Source of the DNA: an uncultured Clostridia bacterium
GTDB lineage: Bacteria; Bacillota; Clostridia; UMGS1810
Assembly: GCA_934463165.1 (NCBI GenBank)
Contig: CAKSJG010000005.1
Location: 37,916 to 101,915, forward strand
Direction of reading: 5' to 3'
Length of the DNA: 64,000 bases
The notes under the pieces were generated by a model, which worked only from the letters and a program-made list of their open reading frames with translations, searched no databases and had not been told where the DNA came from. The position numbers and the translations under genes were made by a program. Of the stretch, positions 46,649 through 55,052 are shown piece after piece; positions within the stretch are counted from its first letter, which is position 1; every line of letters starts with the position of its first letter.

Positions 46649-48673
46649 ATGGTAAAAAAATTGTTCGCAATAATTCTTACAATTTGCATGGTAATAACCA
46701 TGCTGCCGCAGATTGCATTTATGGCGGTGCAGTATCCGCAGGAGGTTACGGTTTTTGATTCGGCGGTAAGCGGATTTGAAAGACAAACATTTGATTATGG
46801 TAATTCTGATATTGGAGGAAATGCCACGATTAATGGAAATACGGTAATATCAAATGTTGACGGTTCCGGATTTCAATTTAAAGCAAATGACAAATTTTCT
46901 GAAGCAGTGAAAAACGGCGCAATCATAACCGTTTCAATGGGTTTGGTATTTGGAAAAGCTGCAGATGCAGGTCAAATGCTTCTTACACGTTATAAAGATA
47001 ATGATAATGCTGCTGAAACCAGATCGGCTATTTTGTTGGAATATTATAATGACAAAGCATTGAGAGCATTTTCCACCAATTGCTATTTGAAACAAGATTT
47101 TTCTGATGCTTCTATTTCAGGGGCAAATATAAATGCGACTTATGTTATAAATACAAAGACAAAAGCCGCAAATATGAGCCTTGAATATACGCCTGCAAAT
47201 TCCGAAACAAAAGAAACATACAGCGGGGGAATAGATCTTACTACAGCCGGAATGGGTAGTGGTGAAAAATATAAAATAATGTATGAAAACAGTCTTGAAC
47301 TAATAAGATGTTATCTGTCTGAAGGAAGTGTGCTTAACAGCTTTAAAATAACTCTTACAGATCTTTCGTCTGATTCTCTTTATGCAAGCATAAATACTGC
47401 TGAAAGTGCAGAGGATGTAAAAGAAGTATTTGACTATTATTCAAAAAACGGAACATTCAGCTACGGAGATCGTTTTGATGAATTATCCGACAGTGAAAAG
47501 ACAGCAATTTATAACAGATTTATAACCGGAAACTTTACAAATGATGCCGAGGTACAGGCACTGTTTGATAAGCTTGTTGCAAAGCAGTTCAGCATAGTTA
47601 CAAAAACATATACATATGATTTTGAGGACGGTGTAAATCCGTTCAGCCAAGGAAGCGTACAAATATTGAGTGACGGAAACAAGGTGTTTGTTCCGATAAC
47701 AGGTTCTTGCCAGCTCAAGCCGCTTAATGGCAGTGTCTTAGGTAACGGTCCTATAGTTACGGAATATGACTATCATTATGAGCCTGAATCGGGCAAAGAG
47801 GGAATATATGTAAGATATTTGACAGATACATCTCCGTGGGCATATATATTATCTAAAATTTCATCGAGTAGTACTGTCGTTTTGACTGATTCTCCAAAAT
47901 GGACAGATAAGGTTCTTACATCAGGTACTTCATATAAGCTTCGCCAAAGTTTAGATGTTGAGTCCGGAAAGCAGACAACTTCTGTAGACAGAGGAAATGG
48001 ATTTGAAAAGGCAAATGTTACTATTGATGGTGTGCAATCCGATAAAGTCGATGTTGAGAACAAAGGTAATATAATAGGACTTGATTTAAGACGCGGAGCA
48101 AATAATGATAATACTAAAGAGTATATAGACAACATAACGATCAAAGTATACAACCCCGTATACACTGCTCTTTCATACACCGAAACCGCAGATGAGGTTA
48201 AAAATGTATTTGACACATATAAATCTATAGGCGCTCTTGATGTTGAAGATAACCTTGGTGAAGAAGTTTATTCACAGTTTATAGGTTCATCATATACATC
48301 CACGGCAAGCTTAGAGACTGCAATAAAAGTTGCGGCGCAGTTTGCCGCTCTCGGAAGAGACGCATATGTATATGATACGCATGTAAAATCGGGAGATACG
48401 GCTCTTGATTCGGAATTTGAAGCCGGTACAATAACATACGGTGCAAAGGCATATACGGATACTGCAGGTACTGTGGTTACTCTCGTAATAGCACAGTATA
48501 AAGACAAGGAGCTTACGAATCTTACATATGCCGAAAAAACTCTTGCACAGGGAATTAATGATATTTCCGACAGCTTAACCGTAAGTGAATCGGCAGGAAC
48601 AACGATAAAGGTATTTGCCGTTGATAAAAATGCAAATCCGTATGTTGTCCACAAATTACTCACCGGTAAATAA
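46649..48673 (+). CDS. Secreted paralogue of the SGNH esterase lacking the catalytic domain
   Basis: A 674-residue exported protein. Start 46649 follows GAAAGGATG; an in-frame ATG at 46628 has no ribosome site. Signal peptide MVKKLFAIILTICMVITMLP; the predicted cleavage AFMAVQ is less favourable than the SFAEVQ of its neighbour. It repeats the architecture of the gene at 43434: N-terminal domain (YPQEVTVFDSAV, GSGFQFKAN), helical spacer (EDVKEVFDYYSKN), second beta domain (YTYDFEDGVNPFSQG), second spacer (TADEVKNVFDTYKS) and a diverged terminal module (TTIKVFAVDKNANPY). No enzyme follows. It is probably a binding or scaffolding protein arising by tandem duplication. Confidence 0.75.
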   Translation: MVKKLFAIILTICMVITMLPQIAFMAVQYPQEVTVFDSAVSGFERQTFDYGNSDIGGNATINGNTVISNVDGSGFQFKANDKFSEAVKNGAIITVSMGLVFGKAADAGQMLLTRYKDNDNAAETRSAILLEYYNDKALRAFSTNCYLKQDFSDASISGANINATYVINTKTKAANMSLEYTPANSETKETYSGGIDLTTAGMGSGEKYKIMYENSLELIRCYLSEGSVLNSFKITLTDLSSDSLYASINTAESAEDVKEVFDYYSKNGTFSYGDRFDELSDSEKTAIYNRFITGNFTNDAEVQALFDKLVAKQFSIVTKTYTYDFEDGVNPFSQGSVQILSDGNKVFVPITGSCQLKPLNGSVLGNGPIVTEYDYHYEPESGKEGIYVRYLTDTSPWAYILSKISSSSTVVLTDSPKWTDKVLTSGTSYKLRQSLDVESGKQTTSVDRGNGFEKANVTIDGVQSDKVDVENKGNIIGLDLRRGANNDNTKEYIDNITIKVYNPVYTALSYTETADEVKNVFDTYKSIGALDVEDNLGEEVYSQFIGSSYTSTASLETAIKVAAQFAALGRDAYVYDTHVKSGDTALDSEFEAGTITYGAKAYTDTAGTVVTLVIAQYKDKELTNLTYAEKTLAQGINDISDSLTVSESAGTTIKVFAVDKNANPYVVHKLLTGK

Positions 48674-48751
48674 TTAAAATTGCGCTTTGTGAGTGATAAT
48701 ACTGTTAAATAACGATTAACAAATATATATAAATATACAGATCTTCTGAAA

Positions 48752-48790
48752 AAGAGACCGGGATTTTGTCATATCCGGGTCTCTTGCTTT
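48752..48790 (+). terminator. Terminator after the secreted paralogue
   Basis: AAGAGACCGGGAT / ATCCGGGTCTCTT stem with 8-base loop, then GCTTTT. Confidence 0.85.
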
Positions 48791-48864
48791 TGGTATGCAA
48801 TTATTTTTAATCTACTTGAATCCGGCACGAAAAAATGTAAACCATGTCATCGAACAATTTGTAA

Positions 48865-49012
48865 ACTATACCCTACTTGACATGATATCCGCCCCTACTC
48901 ACATGGACAGAAAAAACTCTTGCATAAAATTAAATGTTGTGCTTATAATGTGCATGCGGAACGCTGTGGGCAGCGTTCCCCTACGGTGACCACACCGTTC
49001 CGCTTGCGTAAT
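48865..49012. repeat. Intergenic palindromic repeats (REP-like)
   Basis: GGAACGCTG-TGGG-CAGCGTTCC (48958-48979) followed by CCCTACGGTGACCACACCGTTCC, the same family as 36866-37017. Just before it, TTGACATGATATCCGCCCCTAC (first 20 bases from 48879) resembles half of another repeat. No gene in 48791-49042. Confidence 0.6.
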
Positions 49013-49042
49013 ACATGCACAATAAATGTCACCGATAATCTG

Positions 49043-50269
49043 TTAATTTGCATTTACGGTTTCACTGAGCATCCTGTCGGCAAATATGGCATAACCGGAC
49101 GTCGGATCATTTACAAAAACATGCGTAACCGCGCCTGCCAGCTTTCCGTTTTGCACAATCGGCGCACCGCTCATTCCGCGCACAATGCCTCCCGTTTTTT
49201 CAATAAGATTTTTGTCGGTTATTTTTATTATCATGCTTTTTGTCTCATCGCCGTTTTGCAGCAGACGATCAATTTTAATGTCATATGCCTGAACGCCGTC
49301 TCCTATATCGCAATATATTTTTGCGTCTCCGCCGCGTACCTCGCTGCGCCGGGCAACCTGAAGTTTTTCTTCGGCGCCTGCGGCAGTTTGATTTGCCGTT
49401 CCGTATACGCCGTAAGGTGTATTTTTGTCAATGATTCCTACGTTGCCGCCCGTAAATATCCCCTTTATGGATCCCGGCGCTCCGCTTTTGCTTTTTTCTA
49501 TACCAACAATGGAAGCTTTGCATATGCTTCCGCCGTTATCCTCCACTCTGTTTCCCGTATCTATATCCGATATCGGATGTCCGAGAGAGGCAAACTTGTC
49601 TTTTGCATAAAATGTTACGGTGCCGATACCCGCTATATTGTCACGCACCCATACTCCGATCTTTTTTTCGCTCTTTTCGTCTGTTACGGGCTGCGCGCTC
49701 CACATCATTTCTTTGTCGGAGCGTTTGCCGTAAATTTCGGCGACCCCGTTTGTTTTGTTTATTTCGTTTGCAAGTTCCTTCGCGCTTGAAACCTTTGTTC
49801 CGTTGACGATTTCAATAACATCCCCTACTCTTATGCCGCTTTTTTTGCCCGGAGATTCCTTGACGCCGCTTTCCGTCTGTATGTTATCTTCTATTCCAAC
49901 GACGAGAACTCCGCTTGTTTTAAGCTTGATTCCCATGCACTCTCCGCCGAGTGCGACATCGGTTTGTTTCATTACCGATATGTCAATGTTTTTCACAGGT
50001 AAAATTCCGCATATATATACAGTTGAATTTAATGTATTTTCATCATGTTTTAATTTTTTTGCATTATTTTCCATTACAGAGTCGCTTTTTTGGCTCTTTA
50101 CCGCAAACAGCCATCTGCATCCGTTCGGAACGACGTTTTGCGCACTTTCGTTTTCGCCGATAACGGCACTTTCGGGAATTACAAAAGAAAGTATAAGTGC
50201 ACAGCCGCATGTAAATATTAAAAGTATCGAAAAAGCACATACGATTATTTTCTTTTCAAATAATTTCAA
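49043..50269 (-). CDS. spoIVB: SpoIVB peptidase (stage IV sporulation protein B)
   Basis: A 408-residue SA-clan serine protease that in spore formers is secreted from the forespore and triggers sigma-K activation by cleaving SpoIVFA. It has an N-terminal membrane/signal segment (IIVCAFSILLIFTCGCALIL), a PDZ domain (about 120-190: GKKSGIRVGDVIEIVNGTKV), and the peptidase domain with KFASLGHPISDIDTGN (His) and GMSGAPIVQ (Ser near 367). The start appears to be TTG after CGGAGGTG. In many spore formers spoIVB sits beside recN or spo0A; here it stands alone between secreted-protein and glycogen genes. Confidence 0.92.
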   Translation of the reverse strand: MKLFEKKIIVCAFSILLIFTCGCALILSFVIPESAVIGENESAQNVVPNGCRWLFAVKSQKSDSVMENNAKKLKHDENTLNSTVYICGILPVKNIDISVMKQTDVALGGECMGIKLKTSGVLVVGIEDNIQTESGVKESPGKKSGIRVGDVIEIVNGTKVSSAKELANEINKTNGVAEIYGKRSDKEMMWSAQPVTDEKSEKKIGVWVRDNIAGIGTVTFYAKDKFASLGHPISDIDTGNRVEDNGGSICKASIVGIEKSKSGAPGSIKGIFTGGNVGIIDKNTPYGVYGTANQTAAGAEEKLQVARRSEVRGGDAKIYCDIGDGVQAYDIKIDRLLQNGDETKSMIIKITDKNLIEKTGGIVRGMSGAPIVQNGKLAGAVTHVFVNDPTSGYAIFADRMLSETVNAN

Positions 50270-50348
50270 TTTGCCGCACCTCCGTTTTTTTGTTTTGCTG
50301 ATTTTATCATTGCCGAATAAACGAAGCTTATTCTGTCAACTAATTTTC

Positions 50349-50472
50349 AAAAATAATTAAATTTTCATTGTATGACATATATTTAATTTTAAGGGAATAT
50401 AATTATTAGGTATGTAAAAATAATTTAAAACGGCAAAAATAATTTTGTTTTCGGTAATATAAAAATAATTTT
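50349..50472 (+). repeat. Four AAAAATAATT repeats upstream of the glycogen operon
   Basis: Copies start near 50349, 50416, 50435 and 50461 in the 440-base gap between spoIVB and glgB. They may be regulator sites or simply AT-rich DNA. Confidence 0.3.
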
Positions 50473-50572
50473 ACGAATATATTAGTTAAAAATGACATTA
50501 TATTTACAAAACATATCACCTTTTTATGACAAAATGACGAAAAATTACCATATAATTTGTATAGAATAAATA

Positions 50573-50601
50573 TGGAATTTGTTAGCCGAATGTGGTATAA
50601 T
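50573..50601 (+). promoter_or_regulatory. Promoter of glgB-glgC-glgD-glgA
   Basis: Perfect TATAAT at 50596-50601 with extended -10 (TGTGG before it); weak -35 TGGAAT at 50573-50578. The leader has a hairpin ACCGCC-GTTT-GGCGGT (50619-50634). Confidence 0.6.
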
Positions 50602-50709
50602 TTATTATAAAACAAATTACCGCCGTTTGGCGGTTTGCAGCGCATCTTATGTGTAATAATCCAAAAGAAAATTTTTCTTTGAATGTGCAACTCTGAAAGG
50701 CGGAACAAT

Positions 50710-52599
50710 ATGAAAAATACAGTATTAAATACGGATAAAATTAATATAAAAGACAAAATTGCCGAGTATGCCGGCGGCACGTCAACAGACTGTTACACCT
50801 TTTTGGGTTGCCATAAGGCCGGAAAGGGTTATGTTTTCAGAGTGTGGGCGCCTCATGCAAGGGGAGTAAGCGTTCACGGCGATTTTAACAATTGGGACAA
50901 ATCATCTCCGCGCATGGAGCATATAGGCAGCGGAATATGGGAGCAGTACATCGAAAATGCCGAAAAATACGATAACTATAAATATTATATAGAGACAAAA
51001 GACGGAAGCTTTATCTACAAATCGGATCCGTATGCTTTTCATACGTGTACAAGACCCGAAAATGCGTCGAAGGTGTATGATGTTTCGGATTTTGAATGGC
51101 ACGACTATAAATATCTTGCTTCAAAAAAAGGAAAAAACATTCTTGAAAGCCCGGTAAATATATATGAAGTTCATCTGGGGTCATGGATAAAGCATGGCGA
51201 CGGCAATTATTTCACTTATGCTGAGAGTGCAAAAGAACTTGTAAAGTATGTTAAGGATATGGGCTTTACCCATATTGAGCTTATGCCGATTACCGAATAT
51301 CCTTTTGATCCGTCATGGGGTTATCAGGTTACAGGTTATTATGCCCCCACATCACGCTACGGCACACCGAAAGATTTTGCCGAATTTGTGGACATCTGTC
51401 ACAGAGAGGGAATATCGGTTATTCTTGACTGGGTGGGCGCGCATTTCCCCAAGGATGCAAACGGACTTGCGAGCTTTGACGGAGATTTTTGCTATGAATA
51501 TTCCGATCCGCTTAAAAATGAGCATCCGGATTGGAACACAAGAATTTTTGACTACGGCAGAAATGAAGTTATATCATTTCTTATATCGAACGTTAGTTTT
51601 TGGCAAAGGGTTTATCATATAGACGGTTTCAGGGTAGACGCGGTTGCATCCATGCTTTATCTTGATTACGGCAAAAAAGACGGCGAGTGGCGCCCGAACA
51701 GGTTCGGCGGCAATTATAACCTTGAAGCGATAGATTTTTTGAAGCGGCTCAATTCGGCGGCATTTTCAAATGATAATTCCGTTATGATGATAGCAGAGGA
51801 ATCAACGGCTTTCCCGATGGTTACCAAGCCTTCGTACGATGGCGGTCTCGGGTTTAACTTTAAATGGAATATGGGCTGGATGAACGATATGCTTTCGTAT
51901 ATGTCGACCAATCCGCTGTTTCGAAAAGGCAGGCAAAACGATCTTACGTTTTCTCTCACATATGCCTTTTCGGAGAACTTTATTCTGCCGCTTTCACACG
52001 ACGAGGTTGTGCACGGCAAGTGTTCCATGATCGGCAAAATGCCGGGCGAGTATGATGAAAAATTTGATAACTTAAGAGCGTTTTACGGTTATATGATGGC
52101 ACATCCGGGCAAAAAGCTGCAGTTTATGGGCAATGAGTTCGGGCAGTTTATCGAGTGGGATTTTAAAAAAGAGCTTGACTGGCTGCTGCTTAAATATGAT
52201 AAGCATAAACAGATGAAAAAATACGTTAAGGATCTTAATTTCTTTTATTTAAACCATAAAGAATTTTGGGAAAACGATACCGATTGGAACGGCTTTAAAT
52301 GGATTGCGTGTGATGATAATGCCCAGAGCATTATATCTTTCAGACGTATTGCAAAGGACGGAAGCGAAATTATTTGCGTTTGCAATTTTTGCCCCGTTAC
52401 GCGTAAGGGATATAAAATAGGTGTTCCCGAAAAAGGAGTATATAAAAACGTATTTTCAAGTGATAAATTAATATACGGCGGTGCCGGAACAAGACTTAAC
52501 CGCCGCAAGACAAAGGACGAACCGATGCACGGATTCGACCAGTGTATTGAAATAACAATTCCGGCAATGTCGGTAACGTATTATAAATCAGATAAATGA
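50710..52599 (+). CDS. glgB: 1,4-alpha-glucan branching enzyme
   Basis: A 629-residue GH13 enzyme that makes alpha-1,6 branches in glycogen. CBM48-type N-terminal domain (YVFRVWAPHARGVSVHGDFN), then the GH13 barrel: VIDGF region as YHIDGFRVDAVASMLYLDYG with the nucleophile Asp, MMIAEESTAFP with the acid Glu, and LPLSHDEVVHGKCSM with the third Asp. Start 50710 follows AAAGGCGG; the frame opens at 50683. First gene of the glycogen operon. Confidence 0.97.
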   Translation: MKNTVLNTDKINIKDKIAEYAGGTSTDCYTFLGCHKAGKGYVFRVWAPHARGVSVHGDFNNWDKSSPRMEHIGSGIWEQYIENAEKYDNYKYYIETKDGSFIYKSDPYAFHTCTRPENASKVYDVSDFEWHDYKYLASKKGKNILESPVNIYEVHLGSWIKHGDGNYFTYAESAKELVKYVKDMGFTHIELMPITEYPFDPSWGYQVTGYYAPTSRYGTPKDFAEFVDICHREGISVILDWVGAHFPKDANGLASFDGDFCYEYSDPLKNEHPDWNTRIFDYGRNEVISFLISNVSFWQRVYHIDGFRVDAVASMLYLDYGKKDGEWRPNRFGGNYNLEAIDFLKRLNSAAFSNDNSVMMIAEESTAFPMVTKPSYDGGLGFNFKWNMGWMNDMLSYMSTNPLFRKGRQNDLTFSLTYAFSENFILPLSHDEVVHGKCSMIGKMPGEYDEKFDNLRAFYGYMMAHPGKKLQFMGNEFGQFIEWDFKKELDWLLLKYDKHKQMKKYVKDLNFFYLNHKEFWENDTDWNGFKWIACDDNAQSIISFRRIAKDGSEIICVCNFCPVTRKGYKIGVPEKGVYKNVFSSDKLIYGGAGTRLNRRKTKDEPMHGFDQCIEITIPAMSVTYYKSDK

Positions 52600-52646
52600 T
52601 TATAGATGCAAAAATCATTTGACAGCAAGAAGGAGGAGTGACTTCC

Positions 52647-53828
52647 ATGATCAGAGGAAGAAGTAAAGAATGCATCGCAATGCTTTTGGCGGGCGGTCAG
52701 GGCAGCAGGTTAAAGGTACTGACGGAAAAAACGGCAAAACCGGCAGTTCCGTTCGGCGGTAAATACAGAATTATTGATTTTCCGCTTTCAAATTGTGTAA
52801 ATTCGGGTATTGATACCGTCGGTATAATGACACAGTATCAGCCGCTGGAATTAAACGATTATATAGGCACGGGTTCTCCGTGGGGTCTCAGCCGTAATTT
52901 CGGAGGTGTCCACACGCTTCCGCCGTATGCAAAAAGTAAAAAAAGTGAATGGTATAAGGGCACGGCGAATGCCATATATCAGAATATAAATTTTGTTGAC
53001 CGTTACAATCCCGAATATGTTTTGGTGCTTTCGGGAGACCATATCTACAAAATGAACTATGATAAAATGCTGAAATATCATAAAGAAAAGGGTTCGGAGT
53101 GCACCATAGCTGTTTTGGATGTTCCCTTAAGCGAAGCTTCGCGTTTCGGAATTATGAATACTCACGATGATAATTCCATTTATGAGTTTGAAGAAAAGCC
53201 GAAACAGCCCAAGAGCACAAAGGCATCCATGGGTGTTTATCTGTTTAATTGGGATGTTCTGCGCAAATATCTTATCGAAGATGAGGCCGACCCCGATTCA
53301 TCAAACGATTTCGGGAAAAACATAATCCCCAATCTTCTTGCAGATAAGAAAAAACTGTTTGCGTATCAGTTTGACGGTTATTGGAAAGATGTCGGAACCA
53401 TACAGAGCCTTTGGGAAGCAAATATGGATCTTTTGGACCCGAATGTTCCGATAGAAATAAAGGATAAAGATTTCAGAATCTATGCGCGTAACTATGCCGA
53501 ACCGCCGACATTTATAAAAGATAACTCCGATATCGATAACAGCCTTATTGCAGAGGGCTGCACGGTAAAAGGGTCCGTTAAAAACTCGGTTGTCTCCACA
53601 GGCTGCAGAATAGATGAAGACGCAATAGTTATTAACAGCGTAATTATGCCTAACGCTCATATTAAATCGGGAGCGGTTATAAAATACTCAATAATAGGCG
53701 AGGGATGCATAATAGGCGGCAATGCAAAAATAGGTCAGATTCCGGCAAATCCCGCAGCGGTTAAGAAAAACATATGCGTCATCGGCAAGGATGCCGTCGT
53801 TGCCGGCGGCGAAGTAATTACACAGTAA
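52647..53828 (+). CDS. glgC: Glucose-1-phosphate adenylyltransferase
   Basis: A 393-residue enzyme forming ADP-glucose, the committed step of bacterial glycogen synthesis. Marks: AMLLAGGQGSRLKVLTEKTA, PAVPFGGKYRIIDFPLSNC, VLVLSGDHIYKMNYDKML, FEEKPKQPKSTKASMGVYLF, and a C-terminal left-handed beta-helix. AAGGAGGAG precedes ATG 52647. It is followed 15 bases later by glgD, its likely regulatory partner. Confidence 0.97.
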   Translation: MIRGRSKECIAMLLAGGQGSRLKVLTEKTAKPAVPFGGKYRIIDFPLSNCVNSGIDTVGIMTQYQPLELNDYIGTGSPWGLSRNFGGVHTLPPYAKSKKSEWYKGTANAIYQNINFVDRYNPEYVLVLSGDHIYKMNYDKMLKYHKEKGSECTIAVLDVPLSEASRFGIMNTHDDNSIYEFEEKPKQPKSTKASMGVYLFNWDVLRKYLIEDEADPDSSNDFGKNIIPNLLADKKKLFAYQFDGYWKDVGTIQSLWEANMDLLDPNVPIEIKDKDFRIYARNYAEPPTFIKDNSDIDNSLIAEGCTVKGSVKNSVVSTGCRIDEDAIVINSVIMPNAHIKSGAVIKYSIIGEGCIIGGNAKIGQIPANPAAVKKNICVIGKDAVVAGGEVITQ

Positions 53829-53843
53829 AGGGGCGGATATATT

Positions 53844-54962
53844 ATGAAAATGACAGGAATAATTCTTTCAAATGTATATGATACATCCCTCGGTGATCTT
53901 ACAATGCACCGAACGGTGGCATCTCTTCCGTTCGGAGGAAGATACCGCCTTATAGACTTTGTTCTTTCGAACATGGTTAATTCAAATATTTCATCAATCG
54001 GTATAATAACAAAATATAATTATCAGTCGCTCATGGATCATCTCGGCTCGGGTATAGAATGGGATCTTGACAGAAAAAATGCCAATTTCTATATTCTTCC
54101 TCCGTTTGCCTCGGGCATTACAACGGTATACAGAGGTAACCTTGAGGCGCTTTCAAATGCGCTTGTCTTCCTACAGTCCAACAAACCGGATTATGTTGTA
54201 ATGTGTGATACTACCGTTATATGCAATATAAATTTTGAGGATGCTCTTGAATCACATATAAAATCCGGAGCGGATGTTACCGCAATAGCAAGCCGCGGAA
54301 TTCAGCCGTATGAAACGGTTGATTCTGATGTGTATATGAAAGCAAATGCGGATAATAAAGTGGTTGATCTTTCAATAGGACAGAACATAGGTGACGATTC
54401 TCTTGTCGGAATGGGTATGTTTATTGTTGAGAGAAAGTTTTTGATGAGTGTAATAAACAATTACGTTTCCAGGGGACGTTACAGCTTTGAAAAAGACTTT
54501 TTGCTTTCGCGTTTTACCGATGACAGCATAAATATTAACACATATATTTTTGACGGTCCGGTTTTAAGGAATCACAGTATTGTGTCATATTTTAAAAACA
54601 ACTTTAAAATTATGGAGGAGGACATAAGAAACAACATATTTAATCCGTCTTTCCCGATATACACCAAAGTTCGTGACGAAGCGCCGTCATACTATGCCGA
54701 AACCGGCAAAGTGAGCGACAGCCTTATTGCAGACGGCTGTCAGATAAAAGGTAAGCTTGAAAATACGGTTGTATTCCGTGATGTCACGGTTGAAGAAAAC
54801 GCAAACATTAAAAATTCAATCATAATGCAGGGCAGCGTTATCGGTAAGGGCGCAAAAATAGAAAACGCCATAATAGACAAAAACGTTACCATAACTCCCG
54901 GCGCAACTCTTATAGGCGGCAAGTCCGCTCCGGTTATCGTTCATAAGGGCGAAACACTGTAA
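53844..54962 (+). CDS. glgD: GlgD, glucose-1-phosphate adenylyltransferase-related subunit
   Basis: A 372-residue paralogue of GlgC. It keeps the fold (LPFGGRYRLIDFVLSNMVNS, DYVVMCDTTVICNINFEDAL, and a C-terminal beta-helix with IKNSIIMQGSVIGKGAKIEN), but the N-terminal GGxGxRL nucleotide loop is replaced by ILSNVYDTSLGDLT. It is therefore probably non-catalytic and, as shown for Firmicute relatives, modulates GlgC in a hetero-oligomer. Confidence 0.95.
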   Translation: MKMTGIILSNVYDTSLGDLTMHRTVASLPFGGRYRLIDFVLSNMVNSNISSIGIITKYNYQSLMDHLGSGIEWDLDRKNANFYILPPFASGITTVYRGNLEALSNALVFLQSNKPDYVVMCDTTVICNINFEDALESHIKSGADVTAIASRGIQPYETVDSDVYMKANADNKVVDLSIGQNIGDDSLVGMGMFIVERKFLMSVINNYVSRGRYSFEKDFLLSRFTDDSININTYIFDGPVLRNHSIVSYFKNNFKIMEEDIRNNIFNPSFPIYTKVRDEAPSYYAETGKVSDSLIADGCQIKGKLENTVVFRDVTVEENANIKNSIIMQGSVIGKGAKIENAIIDKNVTITPGATLIGGKSAPVIVHKGETL

Positions 54963-55052
54963 AATCAAATATTTCATTGCATCGTCAGCAAGGGTACGGA
55001 CGTGCGGTGTTATATACATAAAAAGACAGTATTACATGAAAGGAAAAAACAC

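Noticed and set aside
48791..49042. CRISPR-like repeat array
   Set aside because: The palindromic repeats are too few, irregularly spaced and of REP type; no cas genes nearby.
53844..54962. Second catalytic glgC
   Set aside because: The N-terminal nucleotide loop GGxGxRL is missing, so it is better called glgD.
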